From Copromyces sp. CBS 386.78 (lineage: Eukaryota > Ascomycota > Sordariomycetes > Sordariales > Sordariaceae): a stretch of 64,000 nucleotides of DNA. This document shows positions 34,838 to 44,014 of this stretch, one piece after another. Each line of letters begins with the position of its first letter. Within the stretch, counting starts at the first letter, position 1. Both the position numbers and the translations under genes were made by a program. The notes beneath the pieces were generated by a model, which was not told the origin of the DNA, did not search any database, and was given only the letters and a program-made list of their open reading frames with translations. Where the stretch lies: positions 930,001 to 994,000 of the forward strand of contig MU839079.1 of the NCBI GenBank assembly GCA_030685235.1, written 5' to 3'.

Positions 34838-35416
34838 TCACTGCCCATTCAACAAACTCAAATAACAGTTCCACCCGATACTAATCACATTGACAAACAA
34901 GACCCTGTGGTCCAACGGCACCAACTTGAAGTTGACCAACTGCACAAACGGCCACACCATCCAATTGGAGCTCAACGCCTCCCAGTAGTTCTTTTGGAGT
35001 TTCTCCCCAACATCCGTTCCCTCCATGACCGCCATGCTGGACAGGAAAATGCCAATAAAGGTCGGCGCAAACAGGCCCTGGTCGGCAGCCACGCGGGCAA
35101 GGATGGTCTTGTTGGGGGATCCAGGGACCACGACGCGCTTCTGCAGAACACGGAACCAGGTCGTGGCTGCGGGACCGAAGACGGCGCCGCCGTACAAGAC
35201 CATGCGACCTGTGCGCGTCAGGTCGTGGTTGGACAGCCCGCGGCGGTCGACGAGTTGCTGGGCGGCGACGTCGCCGACGCCGAAAAGGACGGCGGTTGTG
35301 ACGGCTTGGGTGAGGAGGGGCCGCGCGGCCAACTTGGCTTTGTACCTATTTTTCTTTTGTGTTAGAAGATGGGGCAGTGAAGAGAATAGATGAGAGGCAG
35401 CTTACCAGTTGAGCAT
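34838..35416 (-). CDS. sym1: Sym1/Mpv17-PMP22 family mitochondrial inner-membrane protein (2 exons)
   Basis: Exon 1 is only 11 nt (35416-35406, ATG CTC AAC TG). After an intron at 35405-35346 with GTAAG and TAG, exon 2 runs 35345-34838. The product is 172 residues beginning [19 protein letters not shown], which matches the family's usual W-Y-x-x-L start. Further family marks are the GDVAAQQLV stretch, the [13 protein letters not shown] segment and the C-terminal [24 protein letters not shown], with the conserved W-x-x-W-P-x-x-Q. Four hydrophobic segments fit a small pore-like inner-membrane protein. Yeast Sym1 is needed for ethanol growth at high temperature; human MPV17 loss depletes mtDNA. 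Length equals the family norm. It overlaps no neighbour and is convergent with pfa4. Confidence 0.93.
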
Positions 35417-36787
35417 CTTGGCTGGATTTTTGAGGGGGGTGATTATGTTTTTTTTTTGGGGTGTTATGGTAAGGATTAGTAGACTGGTTTTGTCCACGCC
35501 CTCTGAGTGGAATTGGGTCGGGTTAGTCGGAGTATTTGTGTGGTTTTGAGGTCCGAAAAGCGAAGTGGTGAGTGAGGATGATGGATGACCAAGTCGAAGT
35601 TTCAAAAGTGGGTTGACCAGCGACGACCAACGACCAAACAAAAAATAGCCAAGTCCAGAAAGATAAAATGACCAGCGTATCTGTCCGCGGGACTGGAGGC
35701 AAACGGATACCTGTTTTTATGGGATGAAAAAAGGAAGTCAAGTTTGCTGAGTGAGAAAAAGTTTTGATGAAATGCTCGATCTTCTCAGCACTTGACGTTC
35801 TTGATCTCACAGGTCAACGAGTGAGAGCCTCTGGTCGTAAACACGAAGCGGGTATCGCGGCTCAGATATCAAAGACTTGGCGGTCCGTAAAAGTCGGCCT
35901 TTTTCTTCCAATCCAACTTTGGGAATTCCGTGGTGTTGTTGATGATAATGTGTTTCTAGGTCGGGAGGAAGACAAACGAGATGTTTACAAGAACGATAGA
36001 GAAGGATGTCTCGGATCAGTTTCAGACTTCCGGATGTTTTTTTTTTTAGGTGTTTTTCTTTTTTTTTCGGGACCAGCCCAGATTTTCACCCTGACGAAAG
36101 AAACAGCACAAAAAGCAACGGAAATCTGAAAATCCAGGTGGTCCCTGATCACCATCAACAAACAAGCCAAACACGTCGTCGACCCCCTCAGGATGGACAT
36201 TCTTATTTCCTATTATTCGTTAGACCCTTTTGTCCTCAGTGGCGGTTTAGGGGTTACAATGCCCTACAACGCTGTTCTCACAGGCCGTGACGGCAAACAA
36301 CGGGATTCGGGACAATGATCCCCGGGCCCCCCCTTTTACCCCACATCATGTGGGGGTGCTTCAAACTGCACATACTACCTTGCATAAACCCCGAACGGCA
36401 GTTCAACCCATCTTTGACATGACATCATGCAGGTCCATGGGATTTAAGGGTATGCCGCCGACGCGAGACATCTGTTATGCCTTGAGGGGGTCAAGAAAAA
36501 TCATTCGTTTGCTCGTGGGGAACTTGAAGAGTTCAAACCTGAATGATAGTGCAGTACAATGACACATGACAAACAACAAAATATATACGACCATAGGCAC
36601 TTGGGCAGAAACTCGGGATCCCTTCCGATCTCCCCTAGATAAGCCAGTGACCGCCAGACTAGTGGTTGGTTCCGTGACGGCCGGCGAATAATCTGGTGTT
36701 ATACCTGTAAAGGGGAGAAGTGAAGATAGAGAAAGCAAAGAAAGACTACCACAACTCAAAAGCCAATTCTTTGTTCTTTTCGCTAAC
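35417..36787. other. Intergenic region upstream of sym1, downstream of the WDR59-type gene
   Basis: About 1.4 kb without a supported gene; both flanking genes run on the minus strand, so it holds the sym1 promoter and the 3' UTR of the WD-repeat gene. T runs lie at 36037-36046 and 36060-36067. A C/G-rich patch (CCCCGGGCCCCCCC) lies near 36321-36334. Confidence 0.5.
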
Positions 36788-39700
36788 CTATCTCCCACCC
36801 CTCCAAGCAGCAATACCAACACTCTTCTTCCTCAATAGACTCGGTCGTTGTCCACCTCCCAGTGACGAGCTTCCCCCGCTTCCATTGCCATTGCCATTGC
36901 CATTGCCATTGCCATTTCCATTTCCACCACTGCCTGCCCCTGCGGTGGTGCCTGTCTCACCAGTACCCTCATTCCCAACATTCCCAGCAGCCCCTGAATC
37001 ATTCTTCGTCCCCGAACCAGAACCTGAACCAGAAGAAGCAGCAGCAATATGTTTCTTCAGCCGATTCCCCAAACTCAATCTCGCCGCACTTATCGGCTCG
37101 TCTCCGTATGGCGGCGGTTTCAGCGCCGTGAACCCTCTTCCGCTCGGTGTACGTTCGTGGTGCCGTCTCCCTTCGCTTCCATTGTCACCACCAGTTCCCC
37201 TTAAGGTTGCCAACGATGACGTACTATCTTTCATACCGCCGCTATCAGACCCACCCGAAGCAGAGCGGGAGGAACCACCTGACCCAGACCTAGAGCCGGA
37301 CCGTGAGTGGTGGGAAGGGTGTAAGGGGTCATTGGAAAGAGAGGGAATGTCACGGGAGGAAGCGACGGATTCCCAATCATCGCGGTCCATGTCGTCGCCT
37401 GAGAGCAACATCTGCGAAGTGCGGTTGAAGTTGGAGGCTGTGGATTGGACGGCTGTGTCGGTGTCGTCGTTGTTGGAGTCGGCCGAGTCGGCCGAGTCGC
37501 CCGAGTCGGCCGAGTCGCCCGAGTTGTCTGCGTCGGCTGCAATGTAAAAGTGGGAGAGGTTGGAGGAGCGGTGGCCATAGCCGCCGATGCCGTAGCCGCC
37601 GGTAGTGGCGAGGTGAGAGGCGGAACTACCGCCTCTGCGCCGGCCGAATTGGTGAGGCGTGGTGACGACGGGCGGGATGCTGGGGGAAGCGGTTGAGACG
37701 GCGCGGCGGTTGGTGGGGTGGGCGCTGCGGCTGCGGTCGCTGGAGCCACCGCCGTTGGAGCTGGTGATGGCGATGGTGGGGAGGTCATCGTCGTCTTCGT
37801 CGTAGTCGCCGTTGTCGTTCGGAGGGTAGGCTTTGGGATCGGAGCGACCGCCGCGCATGAAGTTGGCGAGGTCGGTAGGTACGCTTCGGCGACGCGGTCG
37901 GGTGCCGGTGCCTCCGGTGGCCACACTGGCGACGCTGGCAACGCCAGTTAGGACGGTCTTGATGGATGATCTCCTTGATATACCCGACTGGCTGCCTGAG
38001 CTCTTCTCCTTGTCGCGGTCCATTTGCCCATGCACACTTCCACTGGCGGTACTTCTCATCTTATTCATTGCCGCTACGGCAGCTTGCAAGGCCGGCCAAG
38101 TCTCCACTTGCCCGTTGCTGGCATCCTCGACACAGCAACACTCATCACCCGCCGGGCATTCCTCTTCGCCCATCTCATGCCACTCAGCGAGACAGGCTTC
38201 GTGGAAGGCGCAGCCGCAGCCGAGACAAGGCGGGTAAAGCGCGGTGATGGGCTCCAGACAGTATACACAGCGGAGTTGTTTTTGTTCTTTCTTGTTGCCG
38301 GCTTTTTCACACCTATGACAAGTACCAACGGCACCACCATATTTGCCCTTGGCTGGCCTGGTGTATTCGACTGGGTCGAGCTGAACTTCATGGATGCGGC
38401 AGATGCCCGTAACATCAAGACCGCGGCCGGAGGCGATCAAAGCCTGGAGTTGTTCTTTCTTTCCGCCAAAGGCAGAGTTGTGGCTGGCACTATTAGCAGC
38501 CGTGTTCTCAGCCGTTTCGTGATCGTAGTAGCCGTCCATGCTGTGTGTGCTATCCCACCTAGAACTCGATCTCTTGTCACCCTTGAGTACGTTAAACTTC
38601 AAGATTTCGAGACGAGATAACGGCTGGCCCCATATTTGCAGCATCTCGGCGTAGGCATAACGGTAATACGAGTAGACATGGTTGCGGCTTGGGTCAAGAA
38701 GAGGCGTGCTGAGCCAGCCATCATCGTCAAAGAGACCTTGGTTCTCTGGCACGACGGAGACTGCAACGGGTACCAAGACGGTCATGTCATGACCTCTAGT
38801 CTCATCATCTGAGAGTGAGGTTCGTGCCGTACCCGGTGTCTCTGGAGCTGTACCTCCGAACACGGTTGAAGCTCCCCAGGTGACACTTGGGGCGAGGTTG
38901 TTGAAGATCGCTTCAGCCGGGCTAGGTCGCTTTCGTGACGGGGGATCTGGAGGCGATCCCGAAACCATCCCAGCCAGTGTCTTTGGAAGGCTGAAGGCTG
39001 CAGAAACAGCTGAGTTGGAGCGGTGAAAGAGCCTATTGTTGGGCGATGTAGATAAACTTTGAGTTTGGTCGACTTCCCGGAGATGATCCCGAGCCATCTT
39101 GGGAGGCGTTTCGCCAGCGGAGAAGGAGTTGGGCGTAGGCTCCAGCAAAGCTATAACATCCTCGGATCCCGGTGACTCTGAGTATATCGCAGGAGTATGG
39201 ACCGTTCTAGGGGTCGTGATAGCACTACTAGCTTGACTCTTGTAGTTGATATGCCATAATGCTGGGTCGGTAGGGAAATACTCTAGTGAAAAGGAAGGGG
39301 CCTTCATAGGCAAAGGCGTCTCGGGTTGGGGAAGATGTGATCCTGCATAAGCTACCCCGTCCTCGGCGGACGAGTCTCCGAAGATGCAAGCAAGCATGGC
39401 CAACATCTGGATGTCAGCTACCTCTTCGAAATAGTCAAAGAGGTCGGCGATCAAGCTCTGAGCTAGTGGATGATAACCCCATTTGACTCGGCCAGACAAG
39501 TTGACATCCCAACCAAAGTGCTGTGCATACTCATCATCCCGAGATCGTGCAGAGGCATCCCTGGCTATGACAAGGACAGACTCTTTCCTGTTTTGTTGTT
39601 CATGGATTTCTAGCGGGATATCGTTGCGCAACAACATTGCCGCATAATGCCATATGTGAACAAGGTCGTGATATCCGTATTTTTCTGCGACCATAGCATT

Positions 39701-42253
39701 ATGCATGCACACATCAGCGCCATGGCCAAAGATGGCATATTCCTGAGCAAATTGTTTCTGCGATGGGAGTAGGCTACGCAGATCGTGGATGGCGATGGTA
39801 TTCTTGGGTCTGGCTGGGAGCCTTCTCCGGCTGATGCCCGTTCCAGTACCGGTACCAGCGCCAGTGCCTCCTCCGCTAGAGCGCAGCGAGTCGTTGGCAC
39901 TCCATGTCTTCTTGAGGCGACGCCCACCAGGTTGATACCATAGACTGATCTTGTGCATGGTTGACGGCTCTGAATCGCTGGAAGAGCTGGACCCCGAGTC
40001 TTCCGTTCCATCACTCAGATCTTCAGAACCCGAGGCATCATCATTGTATCTACGTCTTGGAGGCGGTGAATCCTGAGCAAGACGACCGAAACCCGCAAAG
40101 TTTGGCTCTCCTTTCTGTCGATCACGATAGGCGTCCGAATTGGGCAGCGAGAACAGTGCGAGTGCTTGTTGTTCTTTCGAGGGGAAGAAGCACACAAGTC
40201 TGCCGTCGTTGGAAAATCTCGCTCCGCACTTTCTGGGCGTCGGCACTGCAATGGGCCGTTGTGTTGGAGCAAGGGTAGCTGTCGGATCAAGTTCAGCGCT
40301 AGCCGTAAGGTCCTGTGACATCGACACAGATCCTCCGGGCTGAACATCGCTGTCTTCCTCATCAGTGGAGCTTTCGTCTGCTAGCGCTTCGATTTCCTCG
40401 TCGTTGAGATCCCTGACATTCTTAAAGAGGGTGGTACTGTTTTCGAGGTCGACGTCGCCGAGCAAGTATGAGAAGGCCACCTCGAGGCAGTTTTGTTTCC
40501 GCTCGAGGAACTGGTTGGCGAGTATCTGTAACTCGCGCTCGATTTTTTCGTGTGTCTCTTCAGGCATGAATGATGTCTTTTCGACATAAAACTCGGGGGG
40601 CTGGCTGGTGGGATAGCTCGTTGGGATGTCAACTTTGACCTTGATGAAGATTCCCTCGCCGTTGATGCCCCACGGTCCCGTCAGTGAGGCATTGAGAATC
40701 AAAGCATCCATGTCGATGCTGTCCCATTGTACGTTGGGGAGACGATTGCTGACATGGATCAACTCGTCTTGGATAGTCTCTGGTTCAGCCCAGTCATCGT
40801 CATAGGCACCATGGCTAAAGAGGCCAGAGTCTTTGATACTACCCCTTCCAGGGCCGTCGGACTCAGATTTCCGCTTGGTCATGGAGATACCCTTCATCCA
40901 CCCGATCTGCGACCGACTTTTGTCCATACTTTTGCCGCCATTCACCTTGGCCTTCATTGGAGAACCTCTCCAGGTAGGCCCAACCCGACGGAGATGAGAA
41001 TTCAGGCCGTAGCTGAGGGCACTTTTGCGATACTGACCCGAGCTTCCCGGGCGCGGGTCGCTCATGGTAGCAGTCCTGCGATCGCGGTGGACAGTATCGT
41101 CGACTGCGCGGAAAGTCTTGTAAGCTGCGCCTTTACGGCTGAAGGGCAAGTTTTCCACCATAGTCTTCCCTTTCACATAGCCAATGGACTCGAGAATCTC
41201 GGGCTCGACCTTTTGCAACCGCAACTCGTTATCTTCGCCCCAGGAAACCAATTGAAACTCTCGCTCATCTACCCCCTCGCTGCTGACTGATCCGCGAGCT
41301 CTCCACAGGAATTCTTTCACCTTGTGATTTCCGTGTCCCGAGAAAATGGCAACGGGTTCTGATGCGCTCGGAGCCTCTGGGGCGGTTCGCCGATCGTACA
41401 GGTAAAGGTTGCCTGGCTCATTCTGTGGTATGGCGAGCATTCCAGTGCCAAAAGGGGTGTGTCTAGCTCGCCATACTGGAAAGTCGGTGCGAATGACACG
41501 TTCCGGCTCGTCGGTCTTTGCGTAGTCCCAGAACTTGATGGTCTTGTCCAAGGAGCAGGTAACCAAGCTGGAAGCCTCAGTCCGGCTCCAGTCGATACCG
41601 TAGATCTTGGACGTGTGAGCACAAATGGTCTTGATTGGCTCGACGGTCTTTCGGTCGTCCCAGATATGAAGCCACCGATCGTGAGCCGAAGCAAGAACAT
41701 GAGGGTCTTGACGACTATACTTGACCTGAGTTGCACCGGCAAACCAGTCACAGAATGTCAAGGCAGGCTGTCTCGGCCTCCTCAGATCCCAGTGATGAAC
41801 ATAACCGTCGACTGAGCAACTAGCTAGAAGGTCTGGGTGGTGAGCGGAGAAGTTGATATCGGTGATGGCTCTACTATGAGCCTGCAACGAGTGTTCGATG
41901 GCGCCGGAGGGTGAGTCGTCCCTCATGTTAAGGTTCCATACGAGACAGCGGTGGTTTGCTGTTGAGGCCACCCAGTAGTCACGGGCTGCAAAAGGAGACC
42001 ATTGAACATCGACAACCAGCCATGGGAGGCCGTGACTGCTCAGTCTCCGTGGCGGATTCCATGGCGAGTCCAGGTCTATGATGGCGAGGCCCTCAGGGGA
42101 AGCAAGAGCAACATCACGGCCCGAGGGTGAGATGGTTGCGGAGCCCACCCAGCCATCAACATGGATGGTCAGGTCGGCATCGAAGCTCTCACTGTCGAAG
42201 GCTGACTTGATTGTTTTCGCCTTCTTTGGCGGAGAGTCAAATACGGACGGCAT
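36788..42253 (-). CDS. mtc5: WD-repeat/RWD/RING protein, WDR59 (Mtc5/Sea3) type SEA-GATOR2 subunit
   Basis: A single-exon gene of 1821 residues, ATG 42251-42253 and TAG 36788-36790. Three domains appear in WDR59 order. WD40 repeats (about 30-370) show repeated HxxxIxxxxW and WDxR units such as DGYVHHWDLRRP and DKTIKFWDYAK. The RWD domain (about 488-595) begins PETIQDELIHVSNRLP. The zinc-binding RING-like domain (about 1310-1380) runs from CHRCEKAG through CVYCLEPITALYPPCLGCGC and FHEACLAEW to CPAGDECCC. WDR59/Mtc5 belongs to SEACAT/GATOR2 on the vacuole, which opposes the GAP SEACIT and so supports TORC1 when amino acids are present. About 440 residues of Ser/Gly/Asp-rich sequence follow the RING, including an Asp-Ser repeat and (GlyAsn)n; in known homologues the zinc domain is near the C-terminus. 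The divergent neighbour is ubc13. Confidence 0.88.
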   Translation of the reverse strand: MPSVFDSPPKKAKTIKSAFDSESFDADLTIHVDGWVGSATISPSGRDVALASPEGLAIIDLDSPWNPPRRLSSHGLPWLVVDVQWSPFAARDYWVASTANHRCLVWNLNMRDDSPSGAIEHSLQAHSRAITDINFSAHHPDLLASCSVDGYVHHWDLRRPRQPALTFCDWFAGATQVKYSRQDPHVLASAHDRWLHIWDDRKTVEPIKTICAHTSKIYGIDWSRTEASSLVTCSLDKTIKFWDYAKTDEPERVIRTDFPVWRARHTPFGTGMLAIPQNEPGNLYLYDRRTAPEAPSASEPVAIFSGHGNHKVKEFLWRARGSVSSEGVDEREFQLVSWGEDNELRLQKVEPEILESIGYVKGKTMVENLPFSRKGAAYKTFRAVDDTVHRDRRTATMSDPRPGSSGQYRKSALSYGLNSHLRRVGPTWRGSPMKAKVNGGKSMDKSRSQIGWMKGISMTKRKSESDGPGRGSIKDSGLFSHGAYDDDWAEPETIQDELIHVSNRLPNVQWDSIDMDALILNASLTGPWGINGEGIFIKVKVDIPTSYPTSQPPEFYVEKTSFMPEETHEKIERELQILANQFLERKQNCLEVAFSYLLGDVDLENSTTLFKNVRDLNDEEIEALADESSTDEEDSDVQPGGSVSMSQDLTASAELDPTATLAPTQRPIAVPTPRKCGARFSNDGRLVCFFPSKEQQALALFSLPNSDAYRDRQKGEPNFAGFGRLAQDSPPPRRRYNDDASGSEDLSDGTEDSGSSSSSDSEPSTMHKISLWYQPGGRRLKKTWSANDSLRSSGGGTGAGTGTGTGISRRRLPARPKNTIAIHDLRSLLPSQKQFAQEYAIFGHGADVCMHNAMVAEKYGYHDLVHIWHYAAMLLRNDIPLEIHEQQNRKESVLVIARDASARSRDDEYAQHFGWDVNLSGRVKWGYHPLAQSLIADLFDYFEEVADIQMLAMLACIFGDSSAEDGVAYAGSHLPQPETPLPMKAPSFSLEYFPTDPALWHINYKSQASSAITTPRTVHTPAIYSESPGSEDVIALLEPTPNSFSAGETPPKMARDHLREVDQTQSLSTSPNNRLFHRSNSAVSAAFSLPKTLAGMVSGSPPDPPSRKRPSPAEAIFNNLAPSVTWGASTVFGGTAPETPGTARTSLSDDETRGHDMTVLVPVAVSVVPENQGLFDDDGWLSTPLLDPSRNHVYSYYRYAYAEMLQIWGQPLSRLEILKFNVLKGDKRSSSRWDSTHSMDGYYDHETAENTAANSASHNSAFGGKKEQLQALIASGRGLDVTGICRIHEVQLDPVEYTRPAKGKYGGAVGTCHRCEKAGNKKEQKQLRCVYCLEPITALYPPCLGCGCAFHEACLAEWHEMGEEECPAGDECCCVEDASNGQVETWPALQAAVAAMNKMRSTASGSVHGQMDRDKEKSSGSQSGISRRSSIKTVLTGVASVASVATGGTGTRPRRRSVPTDLANFMRGGRSDPKAYPPNDNGDYDEDDDDLPTIAITSSNGGGSSDRSRSAHPTNRRAVSTASPSIPPVVTTPHQFGRRRGGSSASHLATTGGYGIGGYGHRSSNLSHFYIAADADNSGDSADSGDSADSADSNNDDTDTAVQSTASNFNRTSQMLLSGDDMDRDDWESVASSRDIPSLSNDPLHPSHHSRSGSRSGSGGSSRSASGGSDSGGMKDSTSSLATLRGTGGDNGSEGRRHHERTPSGRGFTALKPPPYGDEPISAARLSLGNRLKKHIAAASSGSGSGSGTKNDSGAAGNVGNEGTGETGTTAGAGSGGNGNGNGNGNGNGNGSGGSSSLGGGQRPSLLRKKSVGIAAWRGGR
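36882..36926. repeat. Hexanucleotide CCATTG repeat, codes for (Gly-Asn)n on minus strand
   Basis: About seven CCATTG/CCATTT units at the 3' end of the WDR59-type gene, read as alternating Gly and Asn codons. Probably a length-variable microsatellite. Confidence 0.9.
37475..37532. repeat. Tandem 9-bp repeat GAGTCGGCC/GAGTCGCCC coding for Asp-Ser-Ala/Gly
   Basis: Six to seven copies within the C-terminal extension of the WDR59-type protein give an acidic Asp-Ser-(Gly/Ala) run on the minus strand. Unit length is a multiple of three, so slippage keeps the frame. Confidence 0.85.
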
Positions 42254-43310
42254 ATTGAGCTAGCGGGTGCAGCATGATGCGTGCACTCCCTCATCCCATT
42301 CTCAGTGCTGCTGGTGTTTGCCTGGGCCTGGAACCTTGTGAGTTGTAAACCAAGGATGAGTTGAGTTGACGGTAGCTGATGAGACTCCTTGTCGAAACTA
42401 AACAAGCTCCCCCAAGGACGCGCAAACTTGTATTTGTAGGGCGTCTAGGGAATGGTGAAGTCGTGGGAAAATCGAAGATATCAAAGGTGGTCGTCGTCGT
42501 CGATGATGGGTGCAGAACATATCGAGAGGCGTCGATATCAGCGGAGGAAAATTGAAGGCTGGTTGAAAAGACAAATCATGCAATGGATGAGAAGCCAAGA
42601 AAGAAGTGGACTAATATTTTTCTCAGTGGAAGGTCAAACCGACAACGGGGTCAATCAATCTCGACAAGACGCCGATGAACAGGAGGAGTTTGCAGTGGCA
42701 TTCATCGCCAGAAGCGGAGTGGACGCCCAAAAAAAAGGAAAGTACCTCTACCTTACATACCTTTCTTAGTCATGTGGTCTGTGCGCTTATCGCGAGATCG
42801 TTACGATTAGAAAGCGGGATGGATGATGATTCCATCACCTGTCGCTGTCAGGGCCGTGACTGCTGACATTCAGTGGTTTCCTGTGGTCACTTGAGACACT
42901 CCCCGCCCTGGGAAGGCACGCCGCGGGTTTCATTGCGCCCGCCGTCAGTGCCTACCCACTTCAGGAATTGTGTCGCAAGAGATTCTGCCGTCTTCCACTT
43001 CTCTCTTAAAACAAATTGAGAATCGGTTGTCCTTACAACATTTTTACTCTAGCCATATCACCGCTTCACACACGCGTTCCATTGTTTAGAATCCCGACCG
43101 CTTCGCACCGTGATACACTGTTTGCCTCAACCGGAGCCTCCGAAACGCCTCTTCACTGCCTCTTACACTCGGCGATAACCCCTGCACCAAACAGCCCTTC
43201 CTCGCTTCCAGCCAGCCTCGGCGAGAACCATTTTCCACACAGCAACCCCTCCAACCTGCTTGTCCAGCTTTCCTTCGCAGTGAACACCAACAGCAGTTGA
43301 TATAATCACC
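42254..43310. other. Divergent promoter region of WDR59-type gene and ubc13
   Basis: About 1.06 kb between two outward starts. No protein gene. A (GTCGTC) stretch near 42489-42504 and an A8 run at 42730-42737 are the only simple features. The ubc13 leader is C/T-rich (43060-43290). Confidence 0.5.
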
Positions 43311-44014
43311 ATGGCGCTTCCCAAGCGAATCGTTAAGGAGACCGAAAGGCTGATGGCTGAGCCGTACGCACATACTCTCCCCATCCCGAGAGCAAACAGC
43401 CCGAACCAGGTCTAACATGTCCTTCCTGATCGCAGTGTCCCCGGTATTAGTGCTGTCCCCCACGAGGACAACCTTCGCTACTTCGACGTCGAGATTCACG
43501 GCCCTTCGCAATCGCCATATGAGGGTTGGTCTTCCTTAGCCCCACGGCCCCCGAGATATCTCTCCACCTCCATTGCGCCATCGCAGTCAAAACCTCCCAA
43601 GAAGAACGTACACGATCGCTAACACACCAACACAGGTGGCGTCTTCAAGCTCGAACTCTTCCTCCCCGACGACTACCCCATGACCCCTCCCAAGATCCGC
43701 TTCCTCACCAAGATCTACCACCCCAACGTCGACAAGCTGGGTCGCATCTGCCTCGACGTTCTCAAGAGTGAGTCTGAGTCCTGAGAAGCAGACCTACCCA
43801 AGATCCAAAAGCTTACACATGATACCTCCCGACAGACAACTGGTCCCCCGCCCTGCAAATTCGCACCATCCTCCTCTCCATCCAAGCCCTCCTAGGCGCT
43901 CCCAACCCCGACGACCCGCTCGCCCCCGACGTGGCCAAGACCTGGAAGGAGAACCCCGACGTCGCCGTCGCCACCGCCCGCGAATGGACACAGAAGTATG
44001 CCTTGCCCCAGTAG
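43311..44014 (+). CDS. ubc13: Ubiquitin-conjugating enzyme E2 N (Ubc13) (4 exons)
   Basis: Exons 43311-43363, 43436-43524, 43636-43767 and 43836-44014 join to 150 residues. Donors are GTACGC, GTTGGT and GTGAGT; all acceptors end in CAG. Ubc13 works with a Ubc variant (Mms2) to build Lys63-linked ubiquitin chains in error-free post-replication repair. The UBC fold is complete: HPN motif at 76-78 ([10 protein letters not shown]), active-site Cys86 in GRICLDVLK, the [10 protein letters not shown] strand and the [20 protein letters not shown] helix. The N-terminus [14 protein letters not shown] and the region [15 protein letters not shown] are diagnostic of Ubc13 over other E2s, and Met64 in the PMTPP loop is the E3/Mms2-side residue typical of Ubc13. 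The second donor (GTTGGT) is weak, but no other choice keeps [10 protein letters not shown]. Length matches the family. Confidence 0.95.

Noticed and set aside
36720..37547. 275-codon plus-strand ORF
   Set aside because: It is antisense to the repeat-rich tail of the WDR59-type gene; its Pro-Leu run is the complement of the GlyAsn repeat.
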